From positions 62,001 through 126,000 of the forward strand of contig JADLAC010000051.1 in assembly GCA_020848435.1 (NCBI GenBank): a stretch of 64,000 nucleotides of DNA, given 5' to 3'. A model generated the notes under the pieces. The model saw only the letters and a program-made list of their open reading frames with translations, searched no databases and had not been told where the DNA came from. Each line of letters opens with the position of its first letter. The first letter of the stretch is position 1. Made by a program: the position numbers and the translations under genes. The DNA is from Burkholderiales bacterium. Its GTDB lineage: Bacteria > Pseudomonadota > Gammaproteobacteria > Burkholderiales > WYBJ01. Positions 20,947 through 29,892 of this stretch are shown here, in pieces.

Positions 20947-22941
20947 TCACACATCGGCTTCGACGCTCTTCCAATGGCTGCGCATCCAGTTGCGCCGCCC
21001 CTCGGCTTCACCCGCATCCATCAGCAGCTCGAAGGTCGAGCGCACCTTCTGGATCTGCGCGCGATCCAGGCGCATCTGCACCAGCCGGCGCGTATCCGGG
21101 TTCATGGTCGTGTCCCAGAGCTGCTCGGGGCTCATCTCGCCGAGCCCCTTGAAGCGCGATATCTCCCACGCATCGTCCTTCACGCCTTCCTTGCGCAGCA
21201 GCGCCAGCGCATCGTCGAGCTCTTCGTCATCGAGGCAGTAGACCCGCCGCGACGGCTTGCCCTTGCCTTGCGCGGGCACCTCGATCTTGAACAGCGGCGG
21301 CTGCGCCACGTAGACCCGGCCCGCTTCCACCAGCTTGGGGCAGTGCATGAAGAAGAAGGTGAGCAGCAGGGCCTGGATGTGGCCGCCGTCGACGTCCGCG
21401 TCGGTCATCACCACGATCCGGCCGTAGCGCAGGCCGGACAAGTCCGGGTGATCGTCGAGCCCGTGCGGATCGACCCCGATCGCGGTCGCGATCGCCTGCA
21501 GCTCCTTGTTTGCGAGCACCGTGCGCGCATCCTTGCTCATGGTGTTGAGGACCTTGCCGCGCAAGGGCAACACGGCCTGTGTGTCCTTGTCGCGCGCCTC
21601 CTTGGCCGAGCCCCCGGCCGAATCGCCTTCGACCATGAACAGCTCGTTGCGCGAGGTATCGCCCGAGGCGCAATCGACCAGCTTGCCGGGCAAGGTGGCC
21701 ACGCCGGAGGATTTCTTGCGCTCGTATTTCTGCCCCTTGCGCAGGCGGTTGAGCGCCTGTTCGACGGCCAGCTCCGCGATGCGCTTGCCGTCCTCGGGAT
21801 GTGCGTTGAGCCACAGCTCGAAGGCATCGCGCACGCATAGCTCGAGCAGGCGCACCGCGTGCTTGGTGGTGAGCTTCTCCTTGGTCTGGCCGTGGAACTG
21901 GGTGCGCACGATGCGCGCGGAGAGCGTGAAGCAGGCACGCGACCACATGTCTTCGGCCACCAGCTTCACGCCCTTGGGCGTGATGCCGCGCGTGTCCATG
22001 AACGCGCGCAAAGCATCGAAGATGCCGTTGCGAAAGCCCAGCTCGTGGCTGCCGCCCGAACGCGTCGGGATCAGGTTGACGTGACTTTCAGTGAAGGTAT
22101 CGCCGTCGCCGACGAAGCCGAGCGCCCAGGCGGCGCCTTCGCCGGGCATGATCTCGGCCGATTGCACGTTGGGATCTTCCTCGAAGAAGCGCTCGCCGCT
22201 GAACAGCGGCGCCGCCAGCTCGCGACCGCCGAGCACGGCATCGAAGTACTGGGCCATGCCACCTTTGAACGTCCAGGTCTTGTCGTCGAAGCCGTCGCGG
22301 GTTTCGATCCGCAACAGCGTCGTCAGCCCCGGCAGCAAGTACGCCTTGGAACGAACCAGGTGCTCCAGCTCGGCCAGCGGGATGGTCGGACTGTCGAAAT
22401 ACTTCGGGTCCGGCCACGCCCGCACGATGGTGCCGGTGCGCCGTTCGAACGCCTTGCCCTTGGTGCTCTTCAGCGGCTGCGCCACGGCGCCGTTCTCGAA
22501 CGCCATCGCGTGCTGGGCACCGTCGCGAAACACGGTGACTTCCAGGCGCTTGGACAGGGCGTTGGTCACGGCGACACCGACCCCGTGCAATCCGCCGGCG
22601 ATCACGTACGCTGCCTCGCCGCCTTCCTTGTCGAACTTGCCCCCGGCGTGCAGCATGGTGAAGGCCATCTCGACCACGTGCTTGCCTTCGTCGGGATGGA
22701 TGCCGACGGGAATGCCGCGGCCTTCGTCGGCGACTTCGACCGAGCCATCGCGGAACACGGTCACGCTGACGCGCCGGCCGAACCCCGCCAGCGCCTCGTC
22801 GACGGCGTTGTCGATCGCCTCCTGCACGATGTGCAAGGGATGCACCACGTGGGTGTACATCCCGGGGTTCTGGCGCACGGGCTCCAACCCCTTCAAGGCA
22901 CGGAAGGAAGCTTCGTTGTAGACGATCTTGCGATTGGCCAT
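20947..22941 (-). CDS. parE: DNA topoisomerase IV subunit B
   Basis: This is the ATPase subunit, about 664 residues from the chosen start. The GHKL ATP site is visible as EAIDNAVDEALAG and DEGRGIPVGIHPDEGK, and the TOPRIM domain as EGDSAGGSAKEARDKDTQAVLP with the metal-binding DADVDGGHI. Absence of the long gyrase B insert fits ParE. The frame extends to 22995, but the ATG at 22941 (MANRK, then YNEASFRALKGLEPV) matches the usual start of betaproteobacterial ParE; neither has a strong ribosome site. The product pairs with ParC, encoded next. Confidence 0.94.
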   Translation of the reverse strand: MANRKIVYNEASFRALKGLEPVRQNPGMYTHVVHPLHIVQEAIDNAVDEALAGFGRRVSVTVFRDGSVEVADEGRGIPVGIHPDEGKHVVEMAFTMLHAGGKFDKEGGEAAYVIAGGLHGVGVAVTNALSKRLEVTVFRDGAQHAMAFENGAVAQPLKSTKGKAFERRTGTIVRAWPDPKYFDSPTIPLAELEHLVRSKAYLLPGLTTLLRIETRDGFDDKTWTFKGGMAQYFDAVLGGRELAAPLFSGERFFEEDPNVQSAEIMPGEGAAWALGFVGDGDTFTESHVNLIPTRSGGSHELGFRNGIFDALRAFMDTRGITPKGVKLVAEDMWSRACFTLSARIVRTQFHGQTKEKLTTKHAVRLLELCVRDAFELWLNAHPEDGKRIAELAVEQALNRLRKGQKYERKKSSGVATLPGKLVDCASGDTSRNELFMVEGDSAGGSAKEARDKDTQAVLPLRGKVLNTMSKDARTVLANKELQAIATAIGVDPHGLDDHPDLSGLRYGRIVVMTDADVDGGHIQALLLTFFFMHCPKLVEAGRVYVAQPPLFKIEVPAQGKGKPSRRVYCLDDEELDDALALLRKEGVKDDAWEISRFKGLGEMSPEQLWDTTMNPDTRRLVQMRLDRAQIQKVRSTFELLMDAGEAEGRRNWMRSHWKSVEADV

Positions 22942-23155
22942 CGGCATGCCCAAGGAGAAGCCGCGGAGGACGCGCAGCGAAGGGTGGAACACCATGGCTC
23001 GTGCGCCGGCCGCGAGGGACCACTACCAATTGTAGCGCAGTCGATGCAGCTCGACTCGAATCTCGCCTCGTCGCGCGAACGGCCTGACGAATCGAACATA
23101 CCTGTGCGTGGTATAACGAGCGCCATATTAGTGCTGCTCCGAAAGGACGACGATC

Positions 23156-24298
23156 ATGGGCCGCCCCGTTCTGCGCACGCCGCTCTGCGAGTTGCTCGGC
23201 ATCGAATACCCCATCGTGCTGGCCGGGATGGGCTCGCGCGGCAAGGCGACACCGGCCGAGCTGGTGGCCGCGGTGTCGGCGGCGGGCGGCCTGGGCGTGA
23301 TCGGCGGCTCGGGTCTGCCGCCGGAGGAATTGCGCGCGGTCATCCGCCACGTCCGCAAGCTCACGAACAAGCCGATCGGCGTCGATCTGCTGTTGCCGGC
23401 GAAGCTCGCCGAGGCGCCGCCGACGCGCTCGGCGGTGCGCGCCGAGCTGCAACAGAAGTTTCCCGAGCATCATGCCTTCATGCGCCGGCTCATGCAGCAA
23501 TACGCTCTGCCCGACGCCGTGGTGGAAAACGACATGGTGGTCTCGGCCGCCACGGGCAAAGGGGGCAAGACGCTGCACGAGCAACAAGTCGCGGTAGTGC
23601 TGAGCGAAGACGTGCAGGTATTCGCCGCCGGGCTGGGCGATCCGTCCTGGGTGGTGCCGATGGCGCGCGCGCGCGGCGTCAGGGTGATGGGGCTCGCCGG
23701 CAATCTGCGTAACGCGCAGCGCCAGGTCAAAGCCGGCGTGGACATCGTGGTCAGCCAGGGTTACGAAGCGGGCGGACACACGGGCAGCATCGCGAACTTC
23801 GCGCTGATTCCGCAGGTCGTGGATGCGGTGGATCCGATCCCGGTGGTCGCCGGGGGCGGCATCGCGGACGGCCGCGGGGTAGCCGCCGCGCTCGCGCTCG
23901 GTGCGATCGGCGCCTGGGTCGGCACGGCGTTTCTGGTCGCCGACGAGTGTCAGATCCCCGAGCGCTCCAAGAACGAAATCGTCCGCGGCGGCTCGGAGGA
24001 TTTCGCCATCTCGCGCGTCTACACCGGCAAGACGATGCGCGCCTACAAGAACGAGGTGATCGATGCTTGGAACAAGTCGGGCCTGCAACCGCTGCCGATG
24101 CCGTATCAGAAGATCCTGATGGACGACTTCAACGAGGCGGCCGCGCAGGTCGAGCGCTGGGACCTGCGCAGCAACCCGGGCGGACAGATCGCCGCGCTGG
24201 TCACCGCGACCGCGCCCGCGCAGGCGATCTTCGATGCGTTGCTCGCGAGCACCATCGAAACGCTCGATCGACTGAGCAGCGTCGTTCGCAGCCGCTAG
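23156..24298 (+). CDS. Nitronate monooxygenase-like FMN enzyme
   Basis: The 380-residue TIM-barrel protein matches the nitronate monooxygenase/2-nitropropane dioxygenase family: N-terminal GIEYPIVLAGMG, the loop SQGYEAGGHTGS that contacts FMN phosphate and places the active-site His, and the phosphate-binding IPVVAGGGIADGRG with GAIGAWVGTAFL. It oxidises alkyl nitronates or reduces related compounds; many family members have unknown substrates. It stands alone, divergent from parE. AAAGGA precedes the ATG, and a TATAAC hexamer at 23112-23117 may be its -10 box. Confidence 0.88.
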   Translation: MGRPVLRTPLCELLGIEYPIVLAGMGSRGKATPAELVAAVSAAGGLGVIGGSGLPPEELRAVIRHVRKLTNKPIGVDLLLPAKLAEAPPTRSAVRAELQQKFPEHHAFMRRLMQQYALPDAVVENDMVVSAATGKGGKTLHEQQVAVVLSEDVQVFAAGLGDPSWVVPMARARGVRVMGLAGNLRNAQRQVKAGVDIVVSQGYEAGGHTGSIANFALIPQVVDAVDPIPVVAGGGIADGRGVAAALALGAIGAWVGTAFLVADECQIPERSKNEIVRGGSEDFAISRVYTGKTMRAYKNEVIDAWNKSGLQPLPMPYQKILMDDFNEAAAQVERWDLRSNPGGQIAALVTATAPAQAIFDALLASTIETLDRLSSVVRSR

Positions 24299-24438
24299 CG
24301 CGCACGGCGAGCGCCTCTGCGCCGATTTCGAGCCCGATATCCGCAGGTTCACGGATGAAAGCCGTGACGCTTAGGTGAAAGTCGAGCTCATGCCCGAGGC
24401 GGCCGAGGCCTGGCCCACGACAACGTCCCCTTCCCCGT

Positions 24439-24792
24439 ATGGATCTCAACCCCACGTCGCAAGACGGCGCCCTCGTGCTTCGGCCCGCGGGACGCATCGA
24501 CCATGCCACGGCCGATGCATTCCAGGCGGCCCTGCAACCCCATCTCGAGCAGGCCCGCGCCGGCGCGGCGCCCGTGGTGCTCGACATGCAAGGCGTCGAC
24601 TACATCAGCAGCGTCGGCTTGCGCGTGCTCATGATGGCCGCCCGGCAAGCGCATGACCAGCAGGGTCGACTGGTCGTCGCCGGCTTGACGCCGCTGGTGA
24701 AGGAAGTGTTCGAGATCAGCCGCTTCAATCTGGTCTTCGAGGTGTACGACGACGTGGCGGGCGCGCTCGCGCCCAAGGGCGGCGGCGAATGA
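24439..24792 (+). CDS. STAS-domain anti-sigma factor antagonist (RsbV-like)
   Basis: The 117-residue protein is a single STAS domain. Ser58 in DYISSVGLR aligns with the serine that is phosphorylated in SpoIIAA and RsbV. In the partner-switching scheme the unphosphorylated form binds and inhibits the kinase/anti-factor, and a PP2C phosphatase reactivates it; both partners are encoded nearby (25742-27856 and 28955-29371). No ribosome binding site is visible before the ATG. Its stop overlaps the next gene by 4 bp (ATGA). Confidence 0.9.
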   Translation: MDLNPTSQDGALVLRPAGRIDHATADAFQAALQPHLEQARAGAAPVVLDMQGVDYISSVGLRVLMMAARQAHDQQGRLVVAGLTPLVKEVFEISRFNLVFEVYDDVAGALAPKGGGE

Positions 24793-25742
24793 AGATTCGC
24801 TTCTGGGGCACGCGCGGCTCGATACCGATCGCGCTCACGGCCCCCGCCATCCGCGCCAAGATCGTCGCCGCGCTCGCAGGCACCGCGGGGCGCACGCTCG
24901 ATTCGCCGCAGGCGATCGAACGCTATGTCGACGAGGAATTGAGCTTCGATATCCGCGGCACGTTCGGCGGCCATTCCTCCTGCGTCGAGCTGGCGGCGGG
25001 CGCCGAGCCGATCATCTTCGACTTCGGCAGCGGCGCGCGCCCGCTCGGCCAGTCGATGCTTGAGCGCCACGGCGGCGCCGCGCAGACTTACCATGTGTTC
25101 ATGTCCCACGTGCACTGGGATCACATCATGGGGTTTCCTTTTTTCGCCCCGGTGTACATTCCCGGCAACCGCATCGTCATTCACGGCTGCCATGCCGTGC
25201 TCGAACAAGCGTTCCGGCGCCAGCAAGCCGCGCCGAGCTTCCCGGTGGATTTCTCCCAGCTCGCGGCGCGCATCGAGTTCGACCTGCTCGTCCCCGGCAA
25301 ACGCTACCGGATCGCGGGCGTCGACGTGACGCCGAAGCTGCAACGCCATGAAGGCGACTCCTACGGCTATCGCATCGAAGCGCAAGGCAGGTGCGTGGTC
25401 TACAGCACCGACTCCGAGCACAAGGTCGACGATATCGACGAGCGCCAGGCCTTCATCGAGTTCTTTCGCGGCGCCGACGTCGTGATCTTCGATGCCATGT
25501 ACGCCTTGGCCGATGCCATCTCGGTCAAGGCCGACTGGGGTCATTCCAGCAACATCGTCGGCGTGGAGCTGTGCCAGGCGGCCGGGGTGCGCCGCTTGTG
25601 CATGTACCACCACGAGCCGGCATACGATGACGCGCGCATCGCGGCGGTGCTGCAGGAGACCCGCCGGTTCGAGGAAATCACCCGCAGCGGCGCTCGGCTG
25701 GAAGTGGTCTCGGCTTACGACGGGCTCGAGCTCGACGTTTGA
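24789..25742 (+). CDS. Metallo-beta-lactamase-fold hydrolase in the partner-switching operon
   Basis: The 317-residue protein starts MKIRFWGTRGSIP, as in phosphoribosyl cyclic phosphodiesterase-like and RNase Z-like members. The zinc motif HVHWDH is at about residues 111-116, with a later DSEH segment and YHHEPAYDD near the end. It probably hydrolyses a phosphodiester or similar bond, possibly a signalling nucleotide. It is translationally coupled on both sides (ATGA with the STAS gene, TGATG with the CHASE2 gene), so it is an integral member of this signalling operon rather than a chance neighbour. Confidence 0.87.
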   Translation: MKIRFWGTRGSIPIALTAPAIRAKIVAALAGTAGRTLDSPQAIERYVDEELSFDIRGTFGGHSSCVELAAGAEPIIFDFGSGARPLGQSMLERHGGAAQTYHVFMSHVHWDHIMGFPFFAPVYIPGNRIVIHGCHAVLEQAFRRQQAAPSFPVDFSQLAARIEFDLLVPGKRYRIAGVDVTPKLQRHEGDSYGYRIEAQGRCVVYSTDSEHKVDDIDERQAFIEFFRGADVVIFDAMYALADAISVKADWGHSSNIVGVELCQAAGVRRLCMYHHEPAYDDARIAAVLQETRRFEEITRSGARLEVVSAYDGLELDV

Positions 25743-27856
25743 TGCCTGGCCTGATCGCGCTGGCGAGCCGCGCGCTACGCTCCGGGAGGGGCCGCTGGGG
25801 CGCATTGCTGCTGCTGGCGCTGCTGTGCGTGCCGATCGCCTTGCCCTATTTCACGCCCTTTCCAGGCATCGGCCTCGCCTGGTTCGATCTGTATCAACGC
25901 GCGATGCCGCGGCAACGCCTGGCGGGACCAGTGACGATCGTGGAGATCGACGCCGAGTCGCTGCGCACGCTCGGCCAATGGCCTTGGCCTCGCACCCGTC
26001 TCGCCCGCCTGATCGAGCGCATCGGCAAGCACGGCGCGCGCGCGATCGGCATCGACATCGTGATGCCCGAGCCGGACCAGACTTCGCCCGAAGCGCTGCT
26101 CGGCCGGCTCGACGAACCCCCGTCGGCGGTGGTCGATGCGCTCGCGGCCATGCCGCGAAACGATAGCGTGCTCACGGAAACGATCAAGCGCCATCCTGTC
26201 GTGCTGGGCGCGGCGGGGTTCGATGCGGCTGCGCCGAGCACCACCGTGGGATTGCGCACCTGGCCGCTCGTCCGCGGGGGCGAGCTGATCGGCGCGGCGC
26301 TGCGCCACTATCCGTATGCGCTCGTCAGCCTACCTCCGTTTCAGGCAGCGGCGTCGGGCCAAGGGCTGCTCTCGGTCGATCTCGAACGCGGCGTGCTGCG
26401 CCGGGTGCCGCTGGTGAGCACCGTGGGCGCGGCAATGGTGCCGGCGTTCTCGCTCGAGCTCGTGCGCGTGGCGATCGAGGCATCGCCGATCGAGGTCGAG
26501 ACACGCGCCGGCGAGGTCGCAGCGCTGCGCGTGGGCGAGCTACGCGTGCCGGCGCAGCCCAGCGGCGAGGCGTGGATTCATTTCAGCCGTTCCACGCCGG
26601 ACCGCTACGTGTCGGCGCTAGGCGTGCTGAGCGATCGCGTTCAATCCAACTGGTTCAAGGACAAGATCGTCATCATCGCGCTCACCGGCCTCGGGCTGGT
26701 GGACTACAAGACCACTCCGCTCGGGGAATACGTGCCGGGGGTCGAAGCGCATGCGCAGCTCATCGAGAGCTTCTTCGACGGGCGTCATCTCCAGCGCCCC
26801 GCGTGGCTCCCGGCCGCGGAGGCCGCCGCCTTCGCGCTGCTGGCGGCGGTGCTGATCTGGGCCGTGCCGGTCATGCGCCGCTACCTGGCGGTGTTCCTGT
26901 GGCTGGCTTTGAGCATCCTGGTGTGCGCCATCGGCTTCGGCGCCTTCGCCTGGAGCGGGCTGCTGGTCGATGCGGCGAACATGCTGATCGCATTGTTCCT
27001 GGTGTTCGCGAGTCTCATCGCCGCCGCGCTGGCGCAAGCCGATCACGACCGGCGTGCGAGCCAGCAGTCGTTGCGCGCGGCCCGCGAGGCCGCCGCCCGG
27101 GTCGCCGGCGAGCTGGAGGCCGCGCGCCGCATCCAGCTCGGCATCCTGCCGCGCAGCGAAGCGAGCTTCGCGGGCGAGGCGCGCTTCGAGCTGGCCGCGG
27201 CCATTGAGCCTGCGCGCGCCGTCGGCGGCGACCTGTACGACTTCTTCATGCTCGATTCGCGCCACCTGTTCCTGCACGTCGCCGATGTCTCGGGCAAGGG
27301 CCTTCCGGCGAGCCTGCTCATGGCGATCACCAAGGTGCTGATGAAAAGCATCGCGCTGCGCGCCGCGGGCGCGAGCGAGGGCCTTCTCACGCAGGCCAAT
27401 GTCGAAATCTCGCGCGACAATCCCGAGTCGCATTTCGTCACGGCGTTCGCCGCCGTTCTCGACGTCGACCAAGGCGAGCTGCGCTACTGGACAGCGGGTC
27501 ACGACACGCCATTCGTCCTCGACGCGGGCTCTGCATGCCAGCTCGACCGCTCCGGGTCGGGCCCGCCGCTGAGCGTGCTGCCGGACTATCGCTATCCACA
27601 GCAACGCCATCGGCTCGCACCCGGCAGCCTGCTGGTGCTTTTCACCGACGGCGTATCCGAAGCAGAGGATCCCGCCGGGGGTCAATACGGCAAGGAGCGC
27701 CTGTTGCGCTGTCTGACCCGGCTGCCGCCGGACACATCCGCACAGGCCGCGCTTGCCGCCATCCATGCCGATGTGACGCGCTTCGTCGCCGGCGCGCCGG
27801 CCTCGGACGACTTGACGCTCGTGGTGTTGCGCTGGCTCGGATCGCGACGCGACTGA
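25742..27856 (+). CDS. CHASE2 sensor with SpoIIE-type PP2C phosphatase
   Basis: The protein is about 704 residues. After one N-terminal membrane helix comes an extracytoplasmic CHASE2 domain (VTIVEIDAESLRTLGQWPWPR; GVEAHAQLIESFFDG), then three close membrane helices (about residues 355-430), a coiled-coil linker and a SpoIIE/RsbU phosphatase domain (ARRIQLGILPR, VGGDLYDFF, HVADVSGKGLPASLLM, FTDGVSEAED). It would dephosphorylate the STAS protein in response to an outside signal. The ATG overlaps the previous stop (TGATG); a TTG one codon earlier is less likely. Confidence 0.93.
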   Translation: MPGLIALASRALRSGRGRWGALLLLALLCVPIALPYFTPFPGIGLAWFDLYQRAMPRQRLAGPVTIVEIDAESLRTLGQWPWPRTRLARLIERIGKHGARAIGIDIVMPEPDQTSPEALLGRLDEPPSAVVDALAAMPRNDSVLTETIKRHPVVLGAAGFDAAAPSTTVGLRTWPLVRGGELIGAALRHYPYALVSLPPFQAAASGQGLLSVDLERGVLRRVPLVSTVGAAMVPAFSLELVRVAIEASPIEVETRAGEVAALRVGELRVPAQPSGEAWIHFSRSTPDRYVSALGVLSDRVQSNWFKDKIVIIALTGLGLVDYKTTPLGEYVPGVEAHAQLIESFFDGRHLQRPAWLPAAEAAAFALLAAVLIWAVPVMRRYLAVFLWLALSILVCAIGFGAFAWSGLLVDAANMLIALFLVFASLIAAALAQADHDRRASQQSLRAAREAAARVAGELEAARRIQLGILPRSEASFAGEARFELAAAIEPARAVGGDLYDFFMLDSRHLFLHVADVSGKGLPASLLMAITKVLMKSIALRAAGASEGLLTQANVEISRDNPESHFVTAFAAVLDVDQGELRYWTAGHDTPFVLDAGSACQLDRSGSGPPLSVLPDYRYPQQRHRLAPGSLLVLFTDGVSEAEDPAGGQYGKERLLRCLTRLPPDTSAQAALAAIHADVTRFVAGAPASDDLTLVVLRWLGSRRD

Positions 27857-27857
27857 C

Positions 27858-28469
27858 TCAGCGCACCACGATCTCGACCCGTCGATTACGCGGTTCGTCC
27901 ACTTCGTCCCCGGTCGCGATAGCCGGCTCGCGCTCGCCCCGCCCGGCGATCTCGATCAGGGCGGCATCGATGCCGGCGGCCACCAGCGCCGTACGCACGG
28001 TTTCGGCCCGCTTCAATGCGAGCGCGTCGTTGTACGCTACGGCTCCCACCCGGTCGGTGTGGCCGATGACGACGATTTCGGGCGCCGGGCGCGCTGCCAG
28101 CTCGCGCTTGATGCGATCGAACTGCGCCAGCGACTCGGGCGTAAGCTCGTCCTGATCGAAAACGAAATACAGCGTGAAGGATACGGGCTGCGGTGGCCGC
28201 GCCTCGAGCGCTGGACCGAAGCGCTGCTGTATCGAAGCAAGCGTATCGTCACGCGCCTGCACCTTGCCGCTCGCGAACACGTCGGCGCCGGCGTACGCCT
28301 TCGCCAGCGTGACCGCGCCGCCGGCGGCCGTCACCTTCACTTCGCCTGTTCGGCCGTCGGCGTCCGGCAGCAGGACCACGCGCTCGCGTGCGGTCTCGGG
28401 GAGCGGCTGTGGCTCTTCCAGCAACGCGACAAGCGCACCCATGAGGAGGATCGGGATCGCCGGATGCAT
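27858..28469 (-). CDS. OmpA-family protein with a signal peptide or anchor
   Basis: The 203-residue protein has a hydrophobic N terminus (PAIPILLMGALVALL) and a C-terminal OmpA peptidoglycan-binding domain with VIGHTDRVGAVAYNDALALKRAETVRTAL and the final NRRVEIVV. A middle segment of about 80 residues is not recognised. It would sit in the envelope and bind peptidoglycan. Its ATG directly follows the stop of the FecR-like gene, so the two are one leftward operon, and it converges on the CHASE2 gene. The arrangement suggests envelope monitoring linked to the CHASE2 system, but that is inference. Confidence 0.88.
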   Translation of the reverse strand: MHPAIPILLMGALVALLEEPQPLPETARERVVLLPDADGRTGEVKVTAAGGAVTLAKAYAGADVFASGKVQARDDTLASIQQRFGPALEARPPQPVSFTLYFVFDQDELTPESLAQFDRIKRELAARPAPEIVVIGHTDRVGAVAYNDALALKRAETVRTALVAAGIDAALIEIAGRGEREPAIATGDEVDEPRNRRVEIVVR

Positions 28470-28916
28470 TCAGGGTGCCTCGGCGCCTACCTCGATGACG
28501 AAGCTCGTGCCGCGTACGCCGAGCATCGCGTTGGGCGTACGGAAGCGCACGGTCTCGGGCGATTGCCTGGCGATCTTGCCCGATACCACCGAGAGCGTAC
28601 CGCGGCGCACGGATGCATCGACGACGCCGGCGTGGGTGGTGGAATCGAATTCGAACTCGTCGAGCACGACCGTGGAATTGGGGCCTGCCGAGAGCAGCGT
28701 GTTGTCGCGCAAGGTAATACCGACCTGGCCGTCGCGTCCGGTGACGACGCGATCGCCCGCCTGCACGCCCAGTCCCGGCACGGCGGCGTGCTTCTCCTGG
28801 GCACGCTCGACGGCGACACTGCCCTTGACGATCTTCACCACCCCGGCGGGCTGCGCCGCGTACACCGGCGCCGCGCCCGCCGCCGCGAGGGTCCACACCA
28901 GCACCGTTGCCCGCAT
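28470..28916 (-). CDS. Periplasmic FecR-domain protein
   Basis: The 148-residue protein has a signal peptide ending near VYAAQ and then a FecR domain (VVKIVKGSVAVERAQ; AGDRVVTGRDGQVGITLRDNTLLSAGPNSTVVL; RTPNAMLGVRGTSFVIEV). Unlike the iron-signalling FecR it has no cytoplasmic anti-sigma part, so it is the free periplasmic type often found with OmpA or CHASE2 proteins. It is the first gene of a leftward pair; the divergent kinase gene starts only 38 bp away, so the two promoters must overlap. Confidence 0.9.
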   Translation of the reverse strand: MRATVLVWTLAAAGAAPVYAAQPAGVVKIVKGSVAVERAQEKHAAVPGLGVQAGDRVVTGRDGQVGITLRDNTLLSAGPNSTVVLDEFEFDSTTHAGVVDASVRRGTLSVVSGKIARQSPETVRFRTPNAMLGVRGTSFVIEVGAEAP

Positions 28917-28954
28917 TGCGCTTTCCCCCGTGCGATTGATCTAATAGCAGCGCC

Positions 28955-29371
28955 ATGGCCGAGGCCCGACGCTTCTGCGCCCGAATGAGCGCGCTACCCG
29001 AGCTGCTCGCCTGCGTACGCGCGTCGTGTGCAGCGGCGGCGGTCGAGCCGGCCGTGCTGCGGCGTATCGAGCTCGTGCTCGAGGAGCTCTTCACCAACAC
29101 CGTCACCCACGGCTACGGCGGCGATTGCGACGCACCGGTGTGGCTGTGCGTTACTCCGGCGGCGGAAGCATTGAGCATCACCTATGCCGACGCCGGAACG
29201 CCCTTCGATCCGCTCGAGCATCGCACCGATCTCGATCTCGGCAACGCCCGCCGCCCGCAAGGCGGGCTGGGGGTGCTGCTGGTCCGCCGCCTGGCCGACG
29301 CCATCGGCTATCACCGCGACGATGGCCGCAACGTCGTCACGCTGCGATTCTCGACCGCGGCGCGGCCCTGA
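28955..29371 (+). CDS. RsbW-like serine kinase/anti-factor (HATPase)
   Basis: The 138-residue protein is a GHKL ATPase of the SpoIIAB/RsbW type: N box ELVLEELFTNTVTHGY at about residues 34-49, G1 box YADAGTPFDP and G2 box GGLGVLLVRRLADAIGY. Such proteins phosphorylate a STAS antagonist and hold a sigma factor or another target. It completes the set with the STAS and SpoIIE genes, though FecR and OmpA genes on the other strand lie between. No sigma factor gene is nearby, so the output partner is unknown. No clear ribosome site precedes the ATG. Confidence 0.9.
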   Translation: MAEARRFCARMSALPELLACVRASCAAAAVEPAVLRRIELVLEELFTNTVTHGYGGDCDAPVWLCVTPAAEALSITYADAGTPFDPLEHRTDLDLGNARRPQGGLGVLLVRRLADAIGYHRDDGRNVVTLRFSTAARP

Positions 29372-29388
29372 GGCGACAGCGCATCGTC

Positions 29389-29892
29389 TCACTGCACGGG
29401 CTCGAATTGCAGCCGCTTTACCTTTTCCATGTTCCTGCCTTCGATCCGAATGAGGCGCGTGCTGCCCGCCCGGCTCGGCGAATGCAGATCGCCCTCGTTG
29501 TACAGGTAGGCCATGCCGGGCTCTAGACGATAGGTCTTCTTCTTCCGCACCTTGCCCGCTTTCTGTTCGGAGGCGGCCTCGACCAGCTCCCAATCGGTCA
29601 TGTCGGTCTCGCCGCGCCCCTGGCCGTAGATCGCCCAGTAGGGCCCGTGATCGTGCGGCGCGCTCTCCTTGGCGCCGCGATAATGGTGCGCGAGGATGCA
29701 GAAACCGAGCTTGGGATCCTCGTACAAGACCTTGCGCTCGGGCACGTCGTCGGTGAGCGTCGCCGCGACGAACTGCTCGTCGCTCAACGCCTCGCGCAGC
29801 AGCGCACACACTTTCTGCCGCCCGGCCGGTCCGGGCTCCGCGTTCAGAATCCTGCTGCAATCGCTCGCGAACTGCTCGATCGTGACACCCAT
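29389..29892 (-). CDS. Cysteine-dioxygenase-like cupin protein
   Basis: The 167-residue protein has the small cupin metal site APHDHGPYWAIYGQGRGETDM near residue 80 and a later His (GDLHSPSRAG) that fits the third ligand. This resembles the cysteine dioxygenase/3-mercaptopropionate dioxygenase clan, which use a non-haem iron, but the match is by pattern only. GGAGG lies 4-5 bp before the ATG at 29892; upstream in-frame starts give poor sequence. It converges with the RsbW-like gene and has no evident operon partner. Confidence 0.72.
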   Translation of the reverse strand: MGVTIEQFASDCSRILNAEPGPAGRQKVCALLREALSDEQFVAATLTDDVPERKVLYEDPKLGFCILAHHYRGAKESAPHDHGPYWAIYGQGRGETDMTDWELVEAASEQKAGKVRKKKTYRLEPGMAYLYNEGDLHSPSRAGSTRLIRIEGRNMEKVKRLQFEPVQ

